Notes under the pieces: generated by a model
Database searches by the model: none
The model's input: the letters and a program-made list of their open reading frames with translations, nothing else
What the model was told of the DNA's origin: nothing
NCBI GenBank assembly: GCA_022774505.1
Contig: JALFLW010000003.1
Location: 61,511 to 125,510, forward strand
Reading direction: 5' to 3'
Length of the DNA stretch: 64,000 nt
Origin: Lachnospiraceae bacterium
Lineage (GTDB): Bacteria > Bacillota > Clostridia > Lachnospirales > Lachnospiraceae
Program-made: the position numbers and the translations under genes
Shown: positions 1-7,549 of the stretch, in pieces
Layout: the number at the start of each line of letters is the position of its first letter
How positions within the stretch are numbered: the stretch's first letter is position 1

Positions 1-296
<296 letters not shown>

Positions 297-379
297 ATAA
301 AAGATGTTGGAATATATATGAAAGATACTCACAGAAGTGTCAGGAGAAAAGGATAAAGCATAGAAAGGAAGAAAATAGC

Positions 380-2818
380 ATGAATAGTTCAATATCGTGG
401 ACAAAAGCATATGTGCCGGATCTGGATTGCACCGCACAGGAATATATGGATGCAATGACATTGTCCGGAACAAAGGTAGAGGGATATACAGAATTAGATA
501 AAAATCTGGATAAGATCATTGTTGGTAAGATCAATAAGATCGAGAAACATCCGGATGCTGATAAGCTGGTGATCTGTCAGGTTCAGATCGATGAGGACGG
601 TCAGGAAGTACAGATTGTTACAGGTGCAGCGAATGTAAAAGAGGGAGATAAAGTACCTGTAGTTCTGGACGGTGGTCATGTTGCAAGCAGTCATAAGGAT
701 GGTGAGTCAGAGAAGGGCTTTAAGATCAAAAAGGGAAAGCTCAGAGGAGTTGATTCCTATGGTATGATGTGTTCTATTGAGGAGCTTGGCTCAAATTGTG
801 ATATGTATCCGGATGCCGCAGAGGATGGAATATATATCCTCAGTGATAATCCGGAATATGCAGATGCACCGATTGGATCCGATGCAGTAGAATTATTAGG
901 ACTTCATGATGTGGTATTTGAATATGAAGTGACTTCTAACCGCGTTGACTGTTTTGGACAGATCGGCATTGCCAGAGAGGTGGCAGCTACTTTCCGTAAG
1001 GATCTGGTGCTTCCGGAGGTTGCTCAAACAGGAAACGGTGAGGACGTCAATGATTATGTATCTGTGGATGTGCAGGCACCGGAGCTTTGCTCACGTTACG
1101 TGGCAAGAGTTGTAAAGAATATCAAGATCGCACCGTCACCGGAATGGATGCAGCGTCGCTTGGCATCTGTGGGTATCCGCCCGATTAATAATATTGTGGA
1201 TATCACCAATTATGTAATGGAAGAGTATGCACAGCCAATGCATGCGTATGATCTGGATAAATTGGCAGATCATAAGATCATTGTACGAAAGGCAAAGAAG
1301 GATGAACCGTTTATGACATTAGATGGTCAGGAGAGAGTTCTTGATGATACTATGCTGGTGATCTGTGATGGAGAGAAACCGGTCGGTGTCGCAGGTATCA
1401 TGGGTGGAGAGAATTCCAAGATCACCGATGATGTTACAACCATGCTTTTTGAGGCTGCGACATTTGATGGAACCAATATCCGTAAATCAGGAAAGAAGCT
1501 TGGTATGCGCACGGATGCTCAGGCAAAGTTTGAAAAAGGTCTGGATCCGAACAATGCAATAGATGCCATGAACCGTGCCTGCCAGCTGATAGAGGAGTTG
1601 GGAGCAGGCGAGGTAGTCGGTGGGGCTGTTGATGTGTATCCCGTAAAGAAAGAGCCAGTTACGATCAAATATAATGTCGATAAGATCAATGCGCTTCTCG
1701 GTACAGAAATCGACGAGGATACTATGGTGGCATATTTTGAAAAATTGGATCTGACAGTTGACCGTGCTAAGAAAGAGGTCCTCGTACCGACATGGAGACA
1801 GGATCTGGAGAGACTGGCGGATCTGGCTGAGGAAGTTGCCCGTTTCTTTGGATATGATAATATTCCGATGACTCTTCCGTCTGGTTCGGCAACGGCAGGC
1901 GGGCTGTCCGAAAAAATGCAGCATGAAAATATGGCAAGAAACATTGTAGAAGCATATGGATTTATGGAGGGCATGACATTTTCTTTTGAAAGCCCGAAGG
2001 TTTATGATAAGCTTCTGCTTCCAAAGGATGATGTGTTGCGCAAGAGTATTTCTATTATGAATCCTCTTGGTGAGGATTATAGTGTTATGCGTACATCTGC
2101 GGTAGGCGGCATGCTGACTTCTCTTGCGACAAACTATAATCGTCGTAACAAAAACGTACGTTTATATGAGCTTGCTAATGTGTATCTTCCAAAAGCACTG
2201 CCGCTTACAGAGCTTCCGGAGGAACAGATGCAGCTTACTCTTGGTATGTATGGAGAAGGTGACTTCTTTACGATGAAGGGAGTTGTCGAGAGTCTGATGC
2301 AGCATATGGGACTGAAAAAAGCGGCAAAATATGATCCTCAGGCAGGAAAGAGTTTCTTACATCCGGGACGTCAGGCTAAGGTCATTTATGAAGGCTGTGA
2401 AGTGGCATATCTTGGAGAAGTGCATCCGGAAGTGCTTGACAATTTCTCAATCGGACAGAAAGCGTATATCGCAGTTGTTAATATGAAGCAGTTGTCAGAA
2501 CTTGCATGCTTTGATGTCAAATATGTGGGTATTCCGAAATTCCCTGCAATGACAAGAGATATCAGTCTTACTATGAAAAAAGAAGTGCTGGCAGGAGATA
2601 TTGAAGAGATTATCCGTACAAAGGGCGGCAAGCTGATCGAGTCTGTGACATTGTTTGATATATACGAGGGAGCACAGCTGACACAGGGATACAAGTCAAT
2701 GGCATACAAGATTGTATTCCGTGCACCGGATCGTACCCTGAAGGACGAGGAGGTAGGAAAGGCTATGGATAAGATTATCCGTGCCCTTGAAGAAAAAGAA
2801 ATCGTATTAAGGAGCTAG
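380..2818 (+). CDS. pheT: Phenylalanine--tRNA ligase beta subunit
   Basis: This is the large subunit of phenylalanyl-tRNA synthetase, 812 residues, full length for the family. An EMAP-like tRNA-binding domain lies near residues 40-155 (KINKIEKHPDADKL is its signature). The B3/B4 editing domain and the B5 domain follow, and a ferredoxin-fold anticodon-binding domain closes the protein (about residues 720-812, KFPAMTRDISLTMKK through the RTLKDEEV segment). The start ATG follows an AAAGGAAG ribosome site. The stop lies two bases before the VanZ-like gene, which therefore appears to be transcribed with pheST. Confidence 0.97.
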   Translation: MNSSISWTKAYVPDLDCTAQEYMDAMTLSGTKVEGYTELDKNLDKIIVGKINKIEKHPDADKLVICQVQIDEDGQEVQIVTGAANVKEGDKVPVVLDGGHVASSHKDGESEKGFKIKKGKLRGVDSYGMMCSIEELGSNCDMYPDAAEDGIYILSDNPEYADAPIGSDAVELLGLHDVVFEYEVTSNRVDCFGQIGIAREVAATFRKDLVLPEVAQTGNGEDVNDYVSVDVQAPELCSRYVARVVKNIKIAPSPEWMQRRLASVGIRPINNIVDITNYVMEEYAQPMHAYDLDKLADHKIIVRKAKKDEPFMTLDGQERVLDDTMLVICDGEKPVGVAGIMGGENSKITDDVTTMLFEAATFDGTNIRKSGKKLGMRTDAQAKFEKGLDPNNAIDAMNRACQLIEELGAGEVVGGAVDVYPVKKEPVTIKYNVDKINALLGTEIDEDTMVAYFEKLDLTVDRAKKEVLVPTWRQDLERLADLAEEVARFFGYDNIPMTLPSGSATAGGLSEKMQHENMARNIVEAYGFMEGMTFSFESPKVYDKLLLPKDDVLRKSISIMNPLGEDYSVMRTSAVGGMLTSLATNYNRRNKNVRLYELANVYLPKALPLTELPEEQMQLTLGMYGEGDFFTMKGVVESLMQHMGLKKAAKYDPQAGKSFLHPGRQAKVIYEGCEVAYLGEVHPEVLDNFSIGQKAYIAVVNMKQLSELACFDVKYVGIPKFPAMTRDISLTMKKEVLAGDIEEIIRTKGGKLIESVTLFDIYEGAQLTQGYKSMAYKIVFRAPDRTLKDEEVGKAMDKIIRALEEKEIVLRS

Positions 2819-2820
2819 GA

Positions 2821-3318
2821 ATGAAAAATGCGAAGAAAATAATCCGCATCCTTTCATGGTTTATCTTTGTGGTCTATCTTGTGGCATTAGTATATTTTTT
2901 GTTTTTTAGTGAACAGCTGGGAAGAGTTCCCAGTGATGAGTATAAATACAGCCTGGTGCCGTTTAAGGAGATCACAAGATATATCAGGTATTGGAGAGCA
3001 ATCGGCAGCTATTATGTGTTACTAAATCTTTTTGGAAATGTACTATGCTTTGTTCCATTTGGTTTTGTACTGCCTGTTATATCAAAAGGGCAGCGCAGAT
3101 TTTGGAAAATACTGGTGCTTAGCTTTCTGACTTCTCTTTTGGTAGAGCTGATCCAGCTTGTATCAAAAGTAGGTTCTTGTGATGTGGATGATATGCTTCT
3201 GAATACATTAGGAGGAATTATAGGATATCTCATGTTCCGTATCTGTCATTATATCTTTTTTGGCAGACGGAGGGGGGATGTTCTAAAGAAAAAGAGAAAG
3301 GCAGGTGACAGACAGTGA
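2821..3318 (+). CDS. VanZ-family membrane protein
   Basis: A 165-residue integral membrane protein with about four hydrophobic segments, near residues 8-28, 64-84, 92-110 and 127-146. The pattern NLFGNVLCFVPFGFVLP, then SLLVELIQ, then DVDDMLLNTLGGIIGY is the VanZ-like family signature. Family members have been linked to glycopeptide resistance, but most have unknown roles, and nothing here points to a van cluster. The gene begins two bases after the pheT stop, with AAGGAG inside the end of pheT as ribosome site. Its stop overlaps the next gene's GTG, so the pair is translationally coupled. Confidence 0.85.
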   Translation: MKNAKKIIRILSWFIFVVYLVALVYFLFFSEQLGRVPSDEYKYSLVPFKEITRYIRYWRAIGSYYVLLNLFGNVLCFVPFGFVLPVISKGQRRFWKILVLSFLTSLLVELIQLVSKVGSCDVDDMLLNTLGGIIGYLMFRICHYIFFGRRRGDVLKKKRKAGDRQ

Positions 3319-3647
3319 ATCCAAAAAAGAGACGCAAAAAAGAGGGTCTGCATCTTACAGACAAAAAGCATCCGAAGCAGGGAATCTGGTCGACGGTGCT
3401 TGGGATCGTGTCCGTGGTTTTCTTTCTGGTACTTTGCTTTATGTCCGGTGAGACCGGTGGAAAGGCCGGAGTCTGGATAGGGATACTGGGAGTGCTTTGT
3501 GCTGTTATCAGTATCTGGGGATTTGTACTGGCGATGCTTAGTCTTAAAATGGACAACATACGTCAGCTCTTTCCGTCGCTGGGTGTTGTGATCAATGGGA
3601 TAATGATTGTTTTTTATCTGGTCATATACATTATGGGAACAGCTTAG
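3315..3647 (+). CDS. Small membrane protein, DUF6142-like
   Basis: A 110-residue protein with a basic N-terminus (KKRRKKEG) and three predicted membrane segments, near residues 25-45, 50-72 and 85-107. It resembles small Lachnospiraceae proteins called DUF6142, but that is recalled from general family appearance and is not certain. It uses a GTG start that overlaps the stop of the VanZ-like gene by four bases, preceded by AGGTGA. A strong terminator hairpin follows about 50 bases downstream, making this the last gene of the pheST transcript. No function can be assigned. Confidence 0.75.
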   Translation: MNPKKRRKKEGLHLTDKKHPKQGIWSTVLGIVSVVFFLVLCFMSGETGGKAGVWIGILGVLCAVISIWGFVLAMLSLKMDNIRQLFPSLGVVINGIMIVFYLVIYIMGTA

Positions 3648-3697
3648 AATATCGCACGTATTGAAATTATAAAAAAAGCATAAATTATATGAAAAAA

Positions 3698-3730
3698 ATC
3701 CTGTCTCCTTGCGGGGACAGGATAATTTTT
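3698..3730 (+). terminator. Intrinsic terminator after the pheST-VanZ transcript
   Basis: An 11-bp stem (ATCCTGTCTCC with GGGGACAGGAT, one G-U pair) encloses the four-base loop TTGC, and a T-rich tract follows. It lies 50 bases after the small membrane protein and ahead of an independent gene. Confidence 0.85.
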
Positions 3731-3831
3731 GTATACTTCATTTAGGTAAGCATACAGGATGTACCGGGATTTACAAAATACCGGTACAGTGAAAATACGG
3801 AAATTAAAATACCGGGAAGGTTGGTTGATGA

Positions 3832-4623
3832 ATGGCAAGAATATTTGATGATTCAGAAGAAGATAACAAGAGCAAAGTGAAAAAGGACGGATTGATCTAT
3901 CAGCAGAGAGATGATACTGACTATAAGAAGGAGTACGAAAAACTGGATAGTAAGGGGAAGTTTCAGTTTTTTAAGGATTATTATCTGCCAACGATCATAG
4001 TGGTTGCAGTGATCGTTTTGGTGGGAGGGTATTATCTGTACCGGGCTCTGACGAAACCACAGACAGTTCTATATATTGCAGTATGTGATGACGTATTTGA
4101 TGATAAGCAGGTAGATGAGCTGGAAAAGGCTGTCGGAACATATCTGGGACTGGATAATAAAAAGGAGATCGTGACGATCAATACAGAGTTTAATTCATCC
4201 AATGGAACGCTCAGTGAGCAGTTGCAGGGATATATCTATGCCGGGACATGTGATATCGTGATAGCTCCCAAAAAGGGATTTACCAGTTATGCGGCAGCAG
4301 GATATTTTTTGGAACCGGAGACCTCAGAGACTGTGTCCTTATTTAAGGATATGCCTGAAAAGGACCGATTTTTTTGTCCGGTTGTAGACGGAGAGCAGAT
4401 CAGGGGCGAGAAAGAACTGGATAATACGAGATATAATTTTGGAATTTCTATTGTAAACAGTGAAAAATATAAAAAACTCGGAGGCAAGAGAAAAAGTGCT
4501 ATTGTAGGAGTTACAAATTCCTCGAAAAGGCAGGAAGAAGCGGCTGCTTTTTTAAAGTTTATGATGGATGATACTTTAAAAGATGGGGATGTAGATCCTG
4601 ATTTTGCCCCACAGGGGAAATGA
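3832..4623 (+). CDS. Membrane-anchored protein of unknown function with outer domain
   Basis: A 263-residue protein with a charged cytoplasmic N-terminus (about 50 residues, rich in D, E and K), one membrane helix near residues 51-71, and an approximately 190-residue outer domain. The outer part contains short segments such as DIVIAPKKGFTSYAAAGYFLEP and a late KRQEEAAAFLKFMMDD helix that recall solute-binding-like folds, but the similarity is too weak for a call. The start follows a degenerate AAGG site. It stands alone between a terminator upstream and the amt promoter downstream. I do not recognise a named family. Confidence 0.7.
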   Translation: MARIFDDSEEDNKSKVKKDGLIYQQRDDTDYKKEYEKLDSKGKFQFFKDYYLPTIIVVAVIVLVGGYYLYRALTKPQTVLYIAVCDDVFDDKQVDELEKAVGTYLGLDNKKEIVTINTEFNSSNGTLSEQLQGYIYAGTCDIVIAPKKGFTSYAAAGYFLEPETSETVSLFKDMPEKDRFFCPVVDGEQIRGEKELDNTRYNFGISIVNSEKYKKLGGKRKSAIVGVTNSSKRQEEAAAFLKFMMDDTLKDGDVDPDFAPQGK

Positions 4624-4708
4624 TACTTTATATTATTAAGCAAAAAGTGAAAAATATAAAGTTTATATATCCGGAAACCTTTTATTGGGAAGAAATGGAA
4701 TTATTTCC

Positions 4709-4736
4709 TTGACATATAAGGAGCATTGAATATAAT
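4709..4736 (+). promoter_or_regulatory. Sigma-A promoter of the amt transcript
   Basis: TTGACA at 4709-4714 and TATAAT at 4731-4736 are both perfect consensus, with a 16-bp spacer. Transcription would start near 4743, giving a leader of about 110 bases before the amt start codon. Confidence 0.85.
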
Positions 4737-4749
4737 TAAACACATGACA

Positions 4750-4790
4750 AAGGTGTCACGAAGCAAAAAGCAATCGTGGCACCTTTTTCT
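4750..4790 (+). terminator. Terminator-like hairpin in the amt leader (possible attenuator)
   Basis: The arms AAGGTGTCACGA (4750-4761) and TCGTGGCACCTT (4774-4785) pair over 12 bp with one G-U pair, and TTTTT follows. The hairpin lies just downstream of the predicted transcription start, so it would stop the amt transcript early unless prevented. It could also serve as the terminator of the upstream gene. Two further small hairpins follow: TGTTAC/GTAACA around the loop TTAGAT (4790-4807), and the palindrome TTCACATGTGAA (4808-4819). Confidence 0.65.
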
Positions 4791-4852
4791 GTTACTTAGA
4801 TGTAACATTCACATGTGAAAAGAAAAAAATGAAAATCAAGGAGGAATGTTAT

Positions 4853-6613
4853 ATGTCGAAAGAAGTAATTCAGTACATCAATGACAATTTGTATGGTGTA
4901 TGGTATTTGATAGGAGCTGCATTGGTATTTTGGATGCAGGCAGGATTTGCAATGGTAGAGGCTGGTTTTACCAGAGCAAAAAATGCAGGAAATATTATTA
5001 TGAAAAACCTGATGGATTTTTGTATTGGTACATTTATGTTTTTCCTGATAGGAGCTTCTCTTTTATTGGGAAATGATATAGGTGGATTTATTGGAAAACT
5101 CGATTTCAATATTTTCTCACATTATGGAAATTATGATTATTCCGTGTTTGTATTCAATCTTGTATTTTGTGCCACAACAGCGACAATCGTTTCCGGTGCC
5201 ATGGCAGAACGTACAAAATTCATTTCTTATTGTGTATATTCCGCAGTGATCTCTGCAGTCATCTATCCGGTTGAGGCACATTGGACCTGGGGTGGTGGTT
5301 TCCTGGCACAGATGGGATTCCATGATTTTGCCGGTTCCAACTGTATCCATATGGTTGGTGGTATTTGTGCCTTGATCGGTGCGGCAATGCTTGGACCACG
5401 TATTGGAAAGTTTAGTAAGCGTACAGGAAAACCTCATGCAATTCCGGGACACAACCTGACGATCGGTGCTTTGGGTGTGTTTATCCTGTGGCTTGGCTGG
5501 TATGGATTTAATGGTGCCGCGGCAACGTCTATTCCGGATCTGGGCTCTATCTTCCTGACAACGACAGTTGCTCCGGCAGTGGCAACAGTAGTATGTATGA
5601 TCTTTACATGGATCAAATATGGTGCTCCTGATGTATCTATGTGTTTGAATGCATCTCTGGCAGGTCTTGTAGCCATCACGGCACCTTGTGATGTTACTGA
5701 TTGTGCCGGCGCTGCAGTGATCGGTGCAGTAGCAGGTCTGCTTGTTGTATTTGGTGTATGGCTTTTGGATTATGTATTAAAGATTGATGATCCGGTTGGT
5801 GCAGTAGCAGTACATATGATGAATGGTATCTGGGGAACAATTGCAGTCGGTCTTTTTGCAACAAAGTCTGCGCCGGGTTTCCAGATTGCATTAGATGGTG
5901 GTGCAATCAAAGGACAGGGACTTTTCTACGGTGGCGGCTTTACACAGCTTGGACTTCAGTTTGTTGGTATGTTTAGTACCATTGCATGGACAGCTGTTAC
6001 GATCACCATTACTTTCCTGATCATTAAGGCAACATTAGGTTTGAGAGTATCTGAGGAAGAGGAGCTTGTAGGTCTTGATGTAAAAGAGCATGGTCTTACC
6101 TCCGCATATGCAGACTTTATGCCTGCCGGCAATATGTTCTATTCAGCAGGAACGATGCCTGTACCAAAGAGTGGTCTTGCACCTGTGATTGAAAAGAGCA
6201 GCGATTATAAGCCTGCGATGAAGCCGGTGGCAGAAAAGCCGGGTGATATGACGGAGAAATTTACAAAGATATCCATTATCTGTCAGCAGAATAAGTTTGA
6301 TGAACTGAAGGAAGCAATGAATCAGATCGGTGTCAATGGTATTACTGTTACACAGGTTATGGGCTGTGGTACGCAGAAGGGTATTACGACCACATATCGT
6401 GGAGCAGAGCTTAGTGTTATGCTGATCCCGAAGGTTAAGGTAGAGGTTGTTATCAGTTCTGTACCGATCGAGACAGTTATTGAAACTGCCAAGAAAGTTC
6501 TTTATACAGGTCATTACGGGGATGGTAAGATCTTTGTATATGATGTGGAAAATGTTGTTAAAGTTCGTACCGGTGAGGAAGGCTTTGATGCCCTTCAGGA
6601 TGCGGCTGAATAA
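4853..6613 (+). CDS. amt: Ammonium transporter fused to a PII signalling domain
   Basis: A 586-residue protein. Residues about 1-430 are an Amt/Mep/Rh channel with eleven membrane helices, an N-terminal GFAMVEAGF motif and the two pore histidines (GHNLTIGALG and AVHMMNGIWG). A linker of roughly 35 residues leads into a complete PII (GlnB/GlnK) domain, about 466-586. That domain keeps the T-loop tyrosine (TTTYRGAE, near residue 515), the KVKVEVV strand and the GDGKIFVYDVENVVKVRTGEE ending. In other bacteria a separate GlnK blocks AmtB, so here the gate is likely tethered. The ATG at 4853 is chosen over 4829 because AAGGAGG sits eight bases before it. A terminator follows. Confidence 0.96.
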   Translation: MSKEVIQYINDNLYGVWYLIGAALVFWMQAGFAMVEAGFTRAKNAGNIIMKNLMDFCIGTFMFFLIGASLLLGNDIGGFIGKLDFNIFSHYGNYDYSVFVFNLVFCATTATIVSGAMAERTKFISYCVYSAVISAVIYPVEAHWTWGGGFLAQMGFHDFAGSNCIHMVGGICALIGAAMLGPRIGKFSKRTGKPHAIPGHNLTIGALGVFILWLGWYGFNGAAATSIPDLGSIFLTTTVAPAVATVVCMIFTWIKYGAPDVSMCLNASLAGLVAITAPCDVTDCAGAAVIGAVAGLLVVFGVWLLDYVLKIDDPVGAVAVHMMNGIWGTIAVGLFATKSAPGFQIALDGGAIKGQGLFYGGGFTQLGLQFVGMFSTIAWTAVTITITFLIIKATLGLRVSEEEELVGLDVKEHGLTSAYADFMPAGNMFYSAGTMPVPKSGLAPVIEKSSDYKPAMKPVAEKPGDMTEKFTKISIICQQNKFDELKEAMNQIGVNGITVTQVMGCGTQKGITTTYRGAELSVMLIPKVKVEVVISSVPIETVIETAKKVLYTGHYGDGKIFVYDVENVVKVRTGEEGFDALQDAAE

Positions 6614-6644
6614 ATATAATCTGTTTTGAGCATGTTGTGTGTGG

Positions 6645-6686
6645 AAGACCACCGTATTGAGTCATTGATACGGTGGTCTTTTTTTG
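6645..6686 (+). terminator. Intrinsic terminator after amt
   Basis: A perfect 13-bp stem (AAGACCACCGTAT with ATACGGTGGTCTT) has a ten-base loop and an eight-T tail. Confidence 0.92.
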
Positions 6687-6705
6687 GAACTTATTCTATG
6701 TTAAA

Positions 6706-6745
6706 CTTAAAGAAATCTTAAGAATTTTATTCGTTCGTCTTAAAA
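6706..6745 (+). promoter_or_regulatory. Candidate response-regulator operator (phased CTTAA repeats)
   Basis: CTTAA occurs at 6706, 6717 and 6739, spaced exactly 11 and 22 bases apart on the same strand. OmpR-type regulators bind direct repeats with about 11-bp spacing, and this site lies directly in front of an OmpR-type gene, so autoregulation is plausible. The -10 could be the TTATAC-like stretch just downstream. The assignment is inference. Confidence 0.4.
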
Positions 6746-6830
6746 ATTATACGTTATGATGGAAAATGTAAAGCAGCAAGACTTTATAAAGAGGGAGCTT
6801 GCGAGTCTTTGGAAAGGCATGGTTAGAAAA

Positions 6831-7523
6831 ATGCAGAAAATACTGGTATGTGATGATGACAAGGAAATCGTGGAAGCGATCCGTATCTATCTGGAGCAGG
6901 AGGGATATGAGGTGCTGACTGCCTATGATGGAATTCAGGCATTGACACAGATAAGGCAGAATCAGATCGATCTTTTGGTGATTGATATTATGATGCCGAA
7001 ACTGGATGGGATTCATGCTACGATGAAGATACGGGAGGAAAGCAAGGTGCCTGTCATTATCATTTCTGCGAAATCTGAGGATGCAGACAAGATACTCGGA
7101 TTAAATATCGGAGCAGATGATTATGTTACCAAACCGTTTAATCCGTTGGAGCTGGTTGCCAGAGTCAAATCCCAGCTGAGACGTTATGACATGATGAGTG
7201 AACCGGTGCCATCAGGGGGAATGACATATCGTCTGGGGGGATTAGAAATGGATGATGACCGTAAGCAGGTCTATATGGATGGACAGCAGGTCAGAATGAC
7301 ACCGATCGAGTACAATATCCTGCTGCTCCTGATGAAGCATCCGGGCAAGGTCTTTTCAAGCAGGCAGATTTATGAAAGTATCTGGAATGAGAATGGCTAT
7401 GCTGCAGAAAATACAGTGGCAGTACATATCCGTCATATCCGGGAAAAAATTGAGATCAATCCCAAGGAACCAAGATATTTAAAGGTGGTATGGGGAGTCG
7501 GTTACAAACTGGAAAATCAGTAA
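6831..7523 (+). CDS. OmpR-family response regulator
   Basis: A 230-residue two-domain regulator. The receiver domain (residues 1-120) has the acidic pocket DDD at 8-10, phospho-acceptor Asp52 (VIDIMMPKLDG) and Lys101 (TKPF). A winged-helix DNA-binding domain (about 130-230) ends in the typical HIRHIREKIE and YLKVVWGVGYKLE segments. The open frame extends upstream to 6756. ATG 6831 is preferred because the receiver fold begins there and because the same 31-base element precedes ffh with its true start the same 12 bases further on; 6819 is the alternative. The sensor kinase follows at once, so this is a VanR/PhoP-like pair of unknown stimulus. Confidence 0.93.
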   Translation: MQKILVCDDDKEIVEAIRIYLEQEGYEVLTAYDGIQALTQIRQNQIDLLVIDIMMPKLDGIHATMKIREESKVPVIIISAKSEDADKILGLNIGADDYVTKPFNPLELVARVKSQLRRYDMMSEPVPSGGMTYRLGGLEMDDDRKQVYMDGQQVRMTPIEYNILLLLMKHPGKVFSSRQIYESIWNENGYAAENTVAVHIRHIREKIEINPKEPRYLKVVWGVGYKLENQ

Positions 7524-7549
7524 AAGATCAGACGAGGGGGATGGATAAA

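Noticed and set aside
6756..6830. Upstream extension of the response regulator frame
   Set aside because: The receiver fold begins at 6831, the extension overlaps the shared leader element, and no ribosome site lies before 6756.
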